From Methylobacter sp. (lineage in GTDB: Bacteria; Pseudomonadota; Gammaproteobacteria; Methylococcales; Methylomonadaceae): 64,000 bases of DNA. Shown here piece after piece: positions 15,821 to 24,185 of this stretch. Position 1 is the stretch's first letter. Every line of letters begins with the position of its first letter. The position numbers and the translations under genes were made by a program. The stretch lies in assembly GCA_024636505.1 (NCBI GenBank), contig JAGXGY010000042.1, positions 124,001-188,000 on the forward strand, written 5' to 3'. Below the pieces are notes generated by a model. It was not told the DNA's origin. It saw only the letters and a program-made list of their open reading frames with translations, and searched no databases.

Positions 15821-17815
15821 TTAGTCTTTAACAAACAATGCATTTACAAAAGCGTCTGCATCAAAATCCTGCAGATCATCAATACCTTCGCCTATTCCTA
15901 TAAAACGGATAGGGATAGTAAACTGTTTGGCCAATGCGAAAATAATGCCGCCTTTTGCGGTGCCGTCGAGTTTGGTCAGAACCAGACCACTCAAGGCAAC
16001 CGTTTCATTAAATAACTTGGTTTGCGACAAGGCATTTTGCCCGGTACCGGCATCCAATACCAGCAGCACTTCATGAGGCGCGGTATCGTCCAGCTTGCTG
16101 ATAATCCGCTTGACTTTTTTCAACTCATCCATCAGGCTGGATTTAGTATGCAAGCGTCCCGCAGTATCGGCAATCAACACATCAATACCTTTTGCCTGTG
16201 CGGATTGTACGCCATCATAAATGACAGATGCCGAATCAGCCCCGGTATGCTGGGCCACCACATGAATGTTATTACGCTCGCCCCAGGTTTGCAATTGCTC
16301 GACAGCCGCCGCTCTAAAGGTATCTCCGGCGGCTAACATCACGCTATGGCCTTGCGCCTGCAGGCGCTTAGCCAGTTTACCGATCGTTGTAGTTTTACCC
16401 GCTCCGTTAACACCGACAACCAGAATGACGAAAGGTTTGTCTTGCTTGGGAATATGCAAACGCTGACTGCACGGCTGCAGCATGCTCAGCAATTCCTGCT
16501 TTAAAGCCGCCGATAAGGCCGCACCGTCATTGAGCTGATGTCGCTCAACACGTTCAGTCAATCGTTTGATGATTGCAGTGGTCGCGTCCACGCCTATATC
16601 AGCCATTAACAAACTGGCTTCGATTTCTTCCAGCAAATCCTCATCAATTTCTTGTCGGCCCAAAGGAATATGAGCCAATACCCCGCTAAGTCCGGAACGG
16701 GTTCGCGTTAACTGTGTTTTAAGGCGTAAGTATAGCGATTCGGGTTCCGGCTCAACATAAGCCTCTTCCGCTGCCGGAACAACTTGCGGCTCAACTTTTA
16801 CCGCAGGTTTTGGCTCTTCAACATAAGCATATCGACTGTAAAAACCGATAGCAATCAACGGCAACATCAATAATGCGGCAAAAGCATTATGGACTAGCCC
16901 CGTCCATACAGGCGCACCGAGTTTAATGCCGATAATACCTGAACCGATCTGTAACAACAGCAATACACTCAGCCATAAACCCGCTCTTCTGATCGGTGTT
17001 GAATGACGAACGGATGTTGCGTTCAGCATTACCAGAGTGAGTACCATAAAACTAACCAGCGCACCAATCCTATGCAACCAATTGGCGGCAACTTGCGCAT
17101 CGAACACCATGACACCGGTATAACCGGTGCTTAAGCCGCTGAATAAATTCAGCGCGGTTTGATAATCGGCTTTAGGCCACCAGGAACCATTGCACGCCGG
17201 GAAACCCGAACAGGCTAAAGCCGCATAATTGGTACTGACCCAAGCGCCCAGAATAATTTGTAAAAATAACACCCCCATTGCAAATCGGGCCAATACAAGC
17301 AAACCTTTGCTACGCATAGTTACCGGCAAAATCTTTGGATTGACCCGCAAATACAGCCAAAACAATAGCCAGAAAGTCATCATACCCAGCAATAAATGGC
17401 CGGTGACAATAATCGGCATAGCGTACAACTTTACCGCCCACATGCCCAAGGCCGCCTGCAATGCGACCAATATCATCAATCCTAATGCGACTGAGACAGC
17501 CGCGCCGCGAGCTTGTGATACGCGCCACGAAAGCATCGCCAGCAACAATATGGTCAGGGCTAAAAAAGCGGCCAAATAACGATGACTCATTGCCTTCCGC
17601 GCTTTTGTTATATCAGGGGTCTGACCGGGGAAAGCCTTAGCGGCCTGTGTTATAAAGTCGGCATGATCGCTGACAATGGCTTGCCCATAACAACCGGGCC
17701 AATCCGGGCAACCCAGCCCTGCTCCGGATAAGCGAACGTATGAACCTGCTATGATAACTATTAAAGCTAAAATACCGCTAAAGAGAGTTATTTTTCTAAA
17801 CATGTTATTTTCCAC
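15821..17815 (-). CDS. Heme A synthase-FtsY fusion protein
   Basis: One uninterrupted frame of 664 codons joining two complete proteins. Residues 1-330 are heme A synthase (CtaA/Cox15): eight membrane helices, GAGLGCPDWPGCYGQ after helix 1, and the four heme-ligand histidines His78, His140, His248 and His309. Residues about 331-385 form a Pro/Glu-rich acidic linker. Residues about 386-664 are the NG domain of the SRP receptor FtsY: GVNGAGKTTTIGK (468-480), DTFRAAA (498-504), DTAGRL (550-555) and TKLDGTAKGG (614-623). CtaA's even helix number puts the NG domain in the cytoplasm, as FtsY needs. Between Met317 (inside helix 8) and the N domain there is no ATG or GTG codon, so no good independent ftsY start exists. 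Starts at GTG 17815 or, four codons on, ATG 17803. Followed by ftsE and ftsX. Confidence 0.9.
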   Translation of the reverse strand: MENNMFRKITLFSGILALIVIIAGSYVRLSGAGLGCPDWPGCYGQAIVSDHADFITQAAKAFPGQTPDITKARKAMSHRYLAAFLALTILLLAMLSWRVSQARGAAVSVALGLMILVALQAALGMWAVKLYAMPIIVTGHLLLGMMTFWLLFWLYLRVNPKILPVTMRSKGLLVLARFAMGVLFLQIILGAWVSTNYAALACSGFPACNGSWWPKADYQTALNLFSGLSTGYTGVMVFDAQVAANWLHRIGALVSFMVLTLVMLNATSVRHSTPIRRAGLWLSVLLLLQIGSGIIGIKLGAPVWTGLVHNAFAALLMLPLIAIGFYSRYAYVEEPKPAVKVEPQVVPAAEEAYVEPEPESLYLRLKTQLTRTRSGLSGVLAHIPLGRQEIDEDLLEEIEASLLMADIGVDATTAIIKRLTERVERHQLNDGAALSAALKQELLSMLQPCSQRLHIPKQDKPFVILVVGVNGAGKTTTIGKLAKRLQAQGHSVMLAAGDTFRAAAVEQLQTWGERNNIHVVAQHTGADSASVIYDGVQSAQAKGIDVLIADTAGRLHTKSSLMDELKKVKRIISKLDDTAPHEVLLVLDAGTGQNALSQTKLFNETVALSGLVLTKLDGTAKGGIIFALAKQFTIPIRFIGIGEGIDDLQDFDADAFVNALFVKD

Positions 17816-18411
17816 TATCCAATTTGTGAGATGCGCAAAAGATGCATAAGATCGCTTTTTACGTCGTAAGGATCAAATCCCGGCTCATACTGCATCATCA
17901 AATTACCCAACGGGTCCATTAACAGCAGCATTCCATCAGGAACATGACCTTGCCTGATTGCAGTAATTTTTTGGGTGAGTGCATCACTAGCGTTGACTCG
18001 CAATAAAGTTGGATCATCTCCCCACCATTGGCTGCCCACTTCGGGCATAACCGCCTTTAGGAGGACGACCATCCGACGTGTACGGGTCAATTCCTTATTT
18101 AACATTAACCGTAACTGCTTGGTTTTATAAATAGCGTCAAGACAGACTTCATTACAATCGCCGCCAGGAATCACATTAACCAGCAGCCAGTGTCCATTAA
18201 GCTCAGCGATATTGTCGAGCGAAAACCGGTCAAAACCGGTCAGATCTTCGCGTTCGGTTGTTTGCGGCGGCGTGATTAACTGCCCATGATTGGTTTGCCC
18301 GTTTAATAGCTGCGGATGCTCTTTTAATCCCCAAGCGATCAAAAATGGAATGAGCGTCATTCCAAATAGAACCATTATTAATAGATGATTTTTAGTCTTC
18401 TGATTTTGCAT
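17815..18411 (-). CDS. SCO-like cytochrome oxidase assembly protein
   Basis: 198 residues with one N-terminal membrane anchor (about 10-29) and a thioredoxin-like domain outside. The segment LNGHWLLVNVIPGGDCNEVCLDAIYKTKQLR carries the CxxxC copper motif (CNEVC) found in SCO proteins, and VPDGMLLLMDPLGNLMMQYEPG is the usual strand pair near the end. The SCO His expected near the C-terminus is not obvious, so it belongs to the divergent group that follows SURF1 in gammaproteobacterial cox loci. Overlaps surf1 upstream and the ctaA-ftsY gene downstream, pointing to tight coupling. Confidence 0.75.
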   Translation of the reverse strand: MQNQKTKNHLLIMVLFGMTLIPFLIAWGLKEHPQLLNGQTNHGQLITPPQTTEREDLTGFDRFSLDNIAELNGHWLLVNVIPGGDCNEVCLDAIYKTKQLRLMLNKELTRTRRMVVLLKAVMPEVGSQWWGDDPTLLRVNASDALTQKITAIRQGHVPDGMLLLMDPLGNLMMQYEPGFDPYDVKSDLMHLLRISQIG

Positions 18412-19114
18412 CGTTGTTTTTAAAACCGTACCAGATAAATAGTATTGTTAGTGTCAATGCCAATGCAAACCACTGAATTGCATAGGCCATATGTTGTTCG
18501 GGCGGCATAATGGCTGTTGTATGCCACTCCCGCTTAAACCCATCGGGTGAGCGTTGATCAAGCTCAACCTGGAATGGGAATAATGAATAGCCTAGTTTTT
18601 TAGCCAGCACCTGACTATCGACCACCTGCACTACTGATGGCCAATTTGCTGTGGGAATTTCCGCTCCTGCTAATTTTATACCGACACTGGGAAAATCATT
18701 AATCCGTCCGGTAATTGTTTTTTGTGCCTGGCTAAACTGTAAATCAGGTAAAATGGATCGATCCGGATTTGAAGGAACCCAGCCCCTGTTCACCAGAACG
18801 GCCTTGGCTTCACCATTCAATATCAATGGCGTCAACACAAAATAACCCGCCTTGCCTCCGCTGATTTGATTATCGATCAAAAACTGGTGTTCCACATCGT
18901 ATCGCCCGGTAACGTCAATCTGCCGATATCTCAGTGTCCCTGTATCGATTGCCATAGCCCCAGACAAATGCAGTGTTTCAGTTGCAACCGCTTGCTCTTG
19001 TAAATTAAGCAATGCCTGCTTCTGCTCTGAACGATCCAATTGCCACCCCCCCAAGGCTAACAATACAGGTAATAGACATAAATAAACTACTGTTGGAATG
19101 AATTTAAACTTCAT
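18392..19114 (-). CDS. SURF1-family oxidase assembly protein
   Basis: 240 residues with two membrane helices, one near each end (about 7-24 and 212-230), and the soluble SURF1 domain between. Signatures: LALGGWQLDRSEQKQ, the RYRQIDVTGRYD strand, FLIDNQISGGKAGYFVLTPL, LVNRGWVPSNPDR, and HMAYAIQWFALALTL at the end. It assists insertion of heme a into subunit I. The start codon lies about 100 bases from the divergent DUF2909 gene. Confidence 0.92.
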   Translation of the reverse strand: MKFKFIPTVVYLCLLPVLLALGGWQLDRSEQKQALLNLQEQAVATETLHLSGAMAIDTGTLRYRQIDVTGRYDVEHQFLIDNQISGGKAGYFVLTPLILNGEAKAVLVNRGWVPSNPDRSILPDLQFSQAQKTITGRINDFPSVGIKLAGAEIPTANWPSVVQVVDSQVLAKKLGYSLFPFQVELDQRSPDGFKREWHTTAIMPPEQHMAYAIQWFALALTLTILFIWYGFKNNDAKSED

Positions 19115-19216
19115 TGCATAGCGCCCGAAGGATCATACATTTTTTCCTTACCTATTGGCACAGACATCTAAATAACCGAGAATACCAAAACCTTAGCCAT
19201 CCATTTAACTGCACTC

Positions 19217-19465
19217 ATGATTATAAAAAGCATCATTATTATCGTCTTTATCCTAATAATTATCAGCCTCGGCTTTGCATTATTTCATCTGGTTAAACAC
19301 AAGACTCAGGCACAATCCGAAAAAACAGTCAAAGCGCTGACTTTTCGCATTACCCTTTCAATTATCTTATTTATTTTTATTTTTATAGCGCTTGCAACAG
19401 GGATGCTCACGCCTCACGGACTGGGGAATCAAATGCAGAAAACACCGACTGCCGCTATTCAATAA
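19217..19465 (+). CDS. DUF2909 two-helix membrane protein
   Basis: 82 residues, two hydrophobic helices (about 3-25 and 48-66) joined by a basic loop, the pattern of the DUF2909 'twin transmembrane' family that regularly sits between coxC and surf1 in gammaproteobacterial cytochrome oxidase loci. It is transcribed against its neighbours here. Role in oxidase assembly is a guilt-by-association inference. Confidence 0.75.
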   Translation: MIIKSIIIIVFILIIISLGFALFHLVKHKTQAQSEKTVKALTFRITLSIILFIFIFIALATGMLTPHGLGNQMQKTPTAAIQ

Positions 19466-19490
19466 GAACCGCCAACCATTCCGACAAAAA

Positions 19491-19519
19491 AAAAGCGCTG
19501 TCTGTGAGACAGCGCTTTT
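19491..19519. terminator. Bidirectional terminator between DUF2909 and coxC
   Basis: Perfect 13-bp arms 19491-19503 and 19507-19519 (AAAAGCGCTGTCT and its complement) around GTG, with A-rich left and T-rich right flanks. Serves the converging DUF2909 gene and the cox operon. Confidence 0.9.
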
Positions 19520-19538
19520 ATGAGTATGGCTGCTTGGC

Positions 19539-20402
19539 TTAAATTACATAAACAAATACAAACAAGCCCAACCAGACCACATCAACAAAATGCCAATACC
19601 AAGCTGCCGCTTCAAAAGCAAAGTGATTTTCTGGTGTAAAATGACCTTTCCAGCTACGAAATAAAACAACACCCAGAATAATAGCGCCGACACACACATG
19701 AAAACCGTGAAAACCGGTCAACATGAAAAAAGTAGATCCGTAAATACCGGATCCTAACGTCAAACCCATGTCGGTATAAGCTTCATGATATTCAATTGCC
19801 TGAAAAGTGACGAACAACAGTCCCAAACCGACAGTAGCGATTAAACCTTTAATTAACTGATCACGGTTTTTTGAAAGCAATCCATGATGCGCCCAAGTGC
19901 AAGACACGCCGCTGGTCAGCAGAATCAAGGTATTCAGAAAAGGCAGACCCCAAGCCCCCATAGATTCAAATTCGCCACCGACTTTACCGGGACCGTTAGT
20001 AGGCCAGACGGCTTCAAAAGCAGGCCACAACAGCTCTTTGGTCGCAGCGCCTGTACCTTCTCCACCTAACCATGGCACCGATAAATTACGGGTATACCAA
20101 AGTGTGCCGAAGAAAACCGCAAAAAACATGATTTCTGAAAAGATAAACCACATCATGCCCATACGGTAGGAAATACCTACCTGTGTGCTGTACATGCCCG
20201 ATTCGCTTTCGCCAGATTGCAAGGTAAACCACCCGCCCAGCATCACAATAAATACAATCAGTCCCAGCACCATCATGGTTGAACCGACTGATGAACCATT
20301 TAAATAATTTGCAAATCCAGCCAACATAATCACTAACCCGAGTGTGCCAATGACCGGCCAGGTAGCTTTATGCGGAATGTAATAAGCGTCACTTGTAGAC
20401 AT
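19539..20402 (-). CDS. coxC: Cytochrome c oxidase subunit III
   Basis: 287 residues with seven membrane helices. Conserved blocks: RMGMMWFIFSEIMFFAVFFGTLW with the lipid-contacting Glu, NTLILLTSGVSCTWAHH, QAIEYHEAYTDMGLTLGSGIYGSTFFMLTGFHG, and WYWHFVDVVWLGLFVFVYVI at the C-terminus. Last gene of the coxB-coxA-(small gene)-ctaG-coxC operon. Confidence 0.96.
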   Translation of the reverse strand: MSTSDAYYIPHKATWPVIGTLGLVIMLAGFANYLNGSSVGSTMMVLGLIVFIVMLGGWFTLQSGESESGMYSTQVGISYRMGMMWFIFSEIMFFAVFFGTLWYTRNLSVPWLGGEGTGAATKELLWPAFEAVWPTNGPGKVGGEFESMGAWGLPFLNTLILLTSGVSCTWAHHGLLSKNRDQLIKGLIATVGLGLLFVTFQAIEYHEAYTDMGLTLGSGIYGSTFFMLTGFHGFHVCVGAIILGVVLFRSWKGHFTPENHFAFEAAAWYWHFVDVVWLGLFVFVYVI

Positions 20403-20414
20403 AAACTTCCCCTA

Positions 20415-20960
20415 TTATTTTTTTACTGATGTTTCAGTATTATCAAAAAATGTATATGCAAGTGTAATCGTTTTATATTTTTCAGGTAACTCAGGATCAA
20501 CAACAAAACGTACCGGCATTGTTCTGCCTTCTCGCGCTTTAAATGTCTGCTCTGAAAAACAAAAACACTCTGTTTTTTTAAAAAATTCAGCCGCTAATCC
20601 GGGCGAAATACTTGGAATTGCCCGTGCAACCATGACTTTATCAGTCTTATTTTCGGCATAAAAATTCACCGTATAATACTCACCGGGATGAATTTTTAAT
20701 TTTTTTAATTCCGAACGAAATACCATCGGTGTCGCTTCATTCAGCGAAGTCATAAATTCTACGGTAATCTCTCTGTTTTTATCAACTACGTAGTTAACTT
20801 CATCTACAGCAGCCGCTTCAACCTTTCCATTAATGCCTGTTACTTCACACAATACATCATAAAGAGGAACTAAAGCATAACCGAAACCAAACATCCCCAA
20901 CACCACCAACACCAACACCTTAACCAGCTTAGTATTTTTTTTGGCAATATTTTCACTCAT
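20415..20960 (-). CDS. ctaG: Cytochrome c oxidase assembly protein CtaG/Cox11
   Basis: 181-residue copper chaperone for the CuB site of subunit I. One N-terminal helix (about 13-32) is followed by [19 protein letters not shown], the Cox11 signature, and the copper-binding segment [12 protein letters not shown] with its CxC. Exported immunoglobulin-like domain thereafter. Its ATG overlaps the stop of the preceding 32-codon gene (ATGA). Confidence 0.95.
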   Translation of the reverse strand: MSENIAKKNTKLVKVLVLVVLGMFGFGYALVPLYDVLCEVTGINGKVEAAAVDEVNYVVDKNREITVEFMTSLNEATPMVFRSELKKLKIHPGEYYTVNFYAENKTDKVMVARAIPSISPGLAAEFFKKTECFCFSEQTFKAREGRTMPVRFVVDPELPEKYKTITLAYTFFDNTETSVKK

Positions 20961-21055
20961 TGAGAAACCGCCCTTATCACCGCAAAAACATAAATAATGA
21001 CCGCAATGGTCACCAAAACCAATGCTGTCAAAATATTTTTCTTTTTTGTATTCAT
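20957..21055 (-). CDS. Small cytochrome oxidase assembly membrane protein (32 aa)
   Basis: A 32-codon frame: a basic head (MNTKKKN) and a single hydrophobic helix ([20 protein letters not shown]). A strong Shine-Dalgarno (AGGTGA) lies 8 bases before the ATG, and its TGA overlaps the ctaG ATG, so it is clearly translated and coupled. Tiny single-helix proteins at exactly this place between coxA and ctaG are known in many proteobacteria as small oxidase assembly proteins. Stabilising subunit I or the Cox11 complex is the likely role. Confidence 0.8.
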   Translation of the reverse strand: MNTKKKNILTALVLVTIAVIIYVFAVIRAVSQ

Positions 21056-21117
21056 TATTTCACCTAATACGTAAATCTAAGCAGGTTGCTTTTACAAGCA
21101 ACCTGAAATACATCAGC

Positions 21118-22734
21118 CTAGATATGTTCCGTAGGTATAACTGCTGGCGGTGTAGTAAATGAATGATACGGCGGCGGTGAAGGCAAAGTCCATTCCAAGC
21201 TATGCTTAGCGGCATCTTCCCAGACTTCAGCCGTTACTTTTTCGCCGGTTCCGCCTCTGATGGTATGAATAACAATATACAAAAACAATAGCTGACTTGC
21301 GCCGAATATAAAACCGCCAATACTGGAAATCATATTCCAATCTGCAAATTGAACGGCATAATCCGGTATTCTGCGCGGCATCCCTGCCAACCCTAAGAAA
21401 TGCTGAGGGAAAAATAGAATATTGACCGATATCGCCGACAACCAGAAATGCAAGCGGCCAATTCTTTCGTCATACATGTTACCCGTCCATTTAGGCAGCC
21501 AGAAATAACCGGCAGCCATCAATATAAACACGGAAGCTGGAACCAATGTGTAATGGAAATGAGCAACAATAAAATAAGTATCATGATACTGAAAATCAAC
21601 CGGCGCAATAGCCATCATCAGACCGGTGAACCCGCCCATGGTAAACAACACGACGAAAGCAATACTGAACAGCATTGGCGTTTCAAAGGTCATCGCACCT
21701 TTCCACATGGTTGCCGTCCAGTTAAACACTTTAACGCCGGTAGGAATCGCAATTAACATAGTGGCGTACATGAAATATAACTCACCCGCTATCGGCATAC
21801 CCACGGTAAACATGTGGTGAGCCCAGACGATAAATGATAAAAATGCAATGGAAGCAGTCGCATAAACCATTGAACTGTAACCGAACAAAGGCTTACGCGC
21901 AAATACAGGAATAATGGTAGAGGCTATTCCGAAAGTGGGTAGAATCATCACATACACTTCGGGATGACCAAAGAACCAGAATATATGTTGATAAAGAACC
22001 GGGTCACCGCCGCCCGCTGCATCAAAAAAGCTGGTGCCAAAAAACTTGTCGGTCAACAACATGGTTACCGCACCGGCAAAAACCGGCATGATGGCGATTA
22101 ACAGAAAAGCAGTAATCAACCAAGTCCAAACAAACATCGGCATTTTCATTAAGGTCATGCCGGGGGCACGCATATTGAAAATGGTTGCAATGATGTTAAT
22201 AGCTCCCATGATTGACGAAATACCTAACAAATGCACCGAAAAAATCGCAAAAGGCAATGCTTTACCGGTTTGCAATACTAACGGTGGATATAGCGTCCAA
22301 CCGCTGGCTGGCGCACCGCCTTCCATGAATAAGGTACTGGCCAGCAATAAAACACCGGCAACCAGCAACCAGAAACTCATGTTATTCATACGCGGCAACG
22401 CCATATCCGGCGCGCCAATCATCATAGGAATCATCCAGTTGGCCAAACCGACGAATGCCGGCATCACCGCACCGAACACCATAACCAAGGCATGCATGGT
22501 AGTCATTGAATTAAAGAACTGCGGATTAACAAACTGCATACCCGGCTCAAATAACTCAGCACGAATAATCATTGCCATGGTGCCGCCGACAAAAAACATG
22601 GCCAGCGCGAAGAGCAAATACAAGGTGCCAATATCTTTATGATTGGTGGTAATAATCCATCTTAACAGCCCCTTAGCAGGACCATGCTCGTGATGAGCGT
22701 GATGATCATCATGTTCAGCAACTACAGCAGACAT
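21118..22734 (-). CDS. coxA: Cytochrome c oxidase subunit I
   Basis: 538-residue catalytic subunit of an aa3-type heme-copper oxidase, twelve membrane helices. Active-site landmarks: MTTMHALVMVFG (heme a His), FWFFGHPEVYVMILP (CuB His with the cross-linked Tyr), VWAHHMFTVG (two CuB His), and FIVAHFHYTLVPAS (heme a3 and heme a His). The HPEVY Glu and Tyr define an A-type oxidase. A His-rich N-terminus (DDHHAHHEHG) precedes helix 1. Central gene of the cox operon. Confidence 0.97.
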   Translation of the reverse strand: MSAVVAEHDDHHAHHEHGPAKGLLRWIITTNHKDIGTLYLLFALAMFFVGGTMAMIIRAELFEPGMQFVNPQFFNSMTTMHALVMVFGAVMPAFVGLANWMIPMMIGAPDMALPRMNNMSFWLLVAGVLLLASTLFMEGGAPASGWTLYPPLVLQTGKALPFAIFSVHLLGISSIMGAINIIATIFNMRAPGMTLMKMPMFVWTWLITAFLLIAIMPVFAGAVTMLLTDKFFGTSFFDAAGGGDPVLYQHIFWFFGHPEVYVMILPTFGIASTIIPVFARKPLFGYSSMVYATASIAFLSFIVWAHHMFTVGMPIAGELYFMYATMLIAIPTGVKVFNWTATMWKGAMTFETPMLFSIAFVVLFTMGGFTGLMMAIAPVDFQYHDTYFIVAHFHYTLVPASVFILMAAGYFWLPKWTGNMYDERIGRLHFWLSAISVNILFFPQHFLGLAGMPRRIPDYAVQFADWNMISSIGGFIFGASQLLFLYIVIHTIRGGTGEKVTAEVWEDAAKHSLEWTLPSPPPYHSFTTPPAVIPTEHI

Positions 22735-22788
22735 ATTTTATACCTCTTAAAACTATAAAAAAGATTAGATCGATAACAACGCAATGAC

Positions 22789-23943
22789 TTATTCATTTTT
22801 ATCTGCCGCCGACGTTGCCGATTGCAGAGCCTGAATAACAGAAGGTTGAATAGAATCTCCCACTGAATTACCCAGACCATTACGGGTATAGGTTACGACT
22901 GCAGCAAAATCCACTGCGCTTAACATTTTTCCGAAAGCCGGCATCATGCCTTTTCCATCCAATATAAGCTTAACTTGAGCATTTATATCACCGGTTACCA
23001 CCGGACTTGCGGTTATCGCAGGGAAAGTACCCGGCAGCCCGGCACCGTCTGCCATATGACAAGAAGAACAGCTGGTATCATAAATGGATTTACCTTTAGC
23101 GACGAGTTCTTCAGTAGACCATTCCTTATCAGCCGTACTTGCTTCTGCTACTGCCAGTGTTTTTTGTTTTTCTACCCAGGCATCGTAATCAGGCTCATCC
23201 ATTGCAATAACAACGATTGGCATAAAGCCATGATCCTTACCGCAAAGCTCGGTACATTGCCCGCGATAAGTACCCGGCTCATCTACTGAAGTCCATGACT
23301 CGTTGATAAATCCGGGGTTAGTGTCTTTTTTCCAGCCAAGATCGGGTACCCACCACGAATGGATTACGTCTGCCGAGGTAAATACAAAACGAATTTTCTT
23401 TTTAGTGGGGATAACTAAGGGTTTGTCAACATTTAACAAGTAATGAGGTACCGACCGTGGGTCTATACCTGAATTTAGTTGACGTGCTTTATTACTGGCT
23501 TCATCCAGGCTGCTGAAGAAATGAATCCCGTTATCAAGATATTCATATTCCCACTTCCATTGATGCCCGGTTACCTTAATAGACATTTCGGAGTCTTGCA
23601 CATCATCCAGCTCAATCATAGCTTTGGTAGCCGGGATAGCCATTCCAATCAGAATCAAGGTTGGAATAATCGTCCAAATAATTTCAACTGTGGTATTTTC
23701 ATGAAACTGCTCCGCTTTATGCCCTTTTGATTTACGATGATGGTAAATCGAATAGAACATGGTACCGAACACGCCGATACCTATGAATACGCAAATCCAT
23801 AAGATCAGCATGTGCAGGTCATAAATGTCATTACTGACCTTTGTAACCCCTTTCATCAAATTGAGCGTGTAATCCGCCTGCGCTGATCCTAAGCCTAAAG
23901 CCATTAAGATCAGACCTGCGAACAGTTGCTTTGTTTTCTTCAC
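22789..23943 (-). CDS. coxB: Cytochrome c oxidase subunit II with fused cytochrome c domain
   Basis: 384 residues. Signal-like N-terminus ending ADY, two membrane helices (about 40-62 and 85-106), then the cupredoxin domain with the CuA ligands in VIHSWWVPDLG and GQCTELCGKDHGFM. After about residue 280 there is a cytochrome c domain with heme motif CSSCH and GMMPAFGKM supplying the axial Met, giving the caa3-like form of subunit II. First gene of the operon. Confidence 0.96.
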   Translation of the reverse strand: MKKTKQLFAGLILMALGLGSAQADYTLNLMKGVTKVSNDIYDLHMLILWICVFIGIGVFGTMFYSIYHHRKSKGHKAEQFHENTTVEIIWTIIPTLILIGMAIPATKAMIELDDVQDSEMSIKVTGHQWKWEYEYLDNGIHFFSSLDEASNKARQLNSGIDPRSVPHYLLNVDKPLVIPTKKKIRFVFTSADVIHSWWVPDLGWKKDTNPGFINESWTSVDEPGTYRGQCTELCGKDHGFMPIVVIAMDEPDYDAWVEKQKTLAVAEASTADKEWSTEELVAKGKSIYDTSCSSCHMADGAGLPGTFPAITASPVVTGDINAQVKLILDGKGMMPAFGKMLSAVDFAAVVTYTRNGLGNSVGDSIQPSVIQALQSATSAADKNE

Positions 23944-24042
23944 GGAGCAGCCCCCTCGTTAGTAGTTATAAACCCTGGTATGCGTCATATCGTTTCGTAA
24001 TTTCAGGGCATGAAAAAACGACCCCATTCCATTTACGTAATA

Positions 24043-24071
24043 ATTATCACAAATAATCTTTGCAATTCTAA
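24043..24071 (-). promoter_or_regulatory. Candidate sigma-70 promoter for the cox operon
   Basis: On the coding strand TTAGAA (24071-24066) and GATAAT (24048-24043) are separated by 17 bases, about 100 bases before the coxB start. The match to consensus is fair (4/6 and 5/6). No experimental support; another promoter nearby cannot be excluded. Confidence 0.3.
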
Positions 24072-24121
24072 CCGATGCGAACCATCTACACCAGCTGTGC
24101 TTTGTTGAATTTATTCGGCAC

Positions 24122-24158
24122 AAAAAAAAGACTTGCGAATCAATACAACTCACAAGCC
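24122..24158 (-). terminator. Rho-independent terminator after the hemerythrin gene
   Basis: On the minus strand arms GGCTTGTGA (24158-24150) and TCGCAAGTC (24138-24130) pair over 9 bases with two G-U wobbles and are followed by eight T residues. On the plus strand these wobbles become mismatches, so it works for the leftward hemerythrin transcript and separates it from coxB. Confidence 0.8.
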
Positions 24159-24185
24159 TTTTTGTTTTTTAAGCTTAAAACCCAA

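Noticed and set aside
15821-17815. That the ctaA-ftsY joining is a sequencing or assembly frameshift
   Set aside because: The frame stays open through the linker, the linker has protein-like composition, and both ends are complete; a single-base error would normally give out-of-frame noise between the two domains. It remains to be confirmed with reads.
22034-22642. 202-codon frame opposite coxA
   Set aside because: Antisense shadow of the highly conserved oxidase gene, no start signal and low-complexity translation.
23959-24153. 64-codon frame between coxB and the hemerythrin gene
   Set aside because: Runs through the terminator and the candidate cox promoter, no ribosome-binding site, no recognisable protein.
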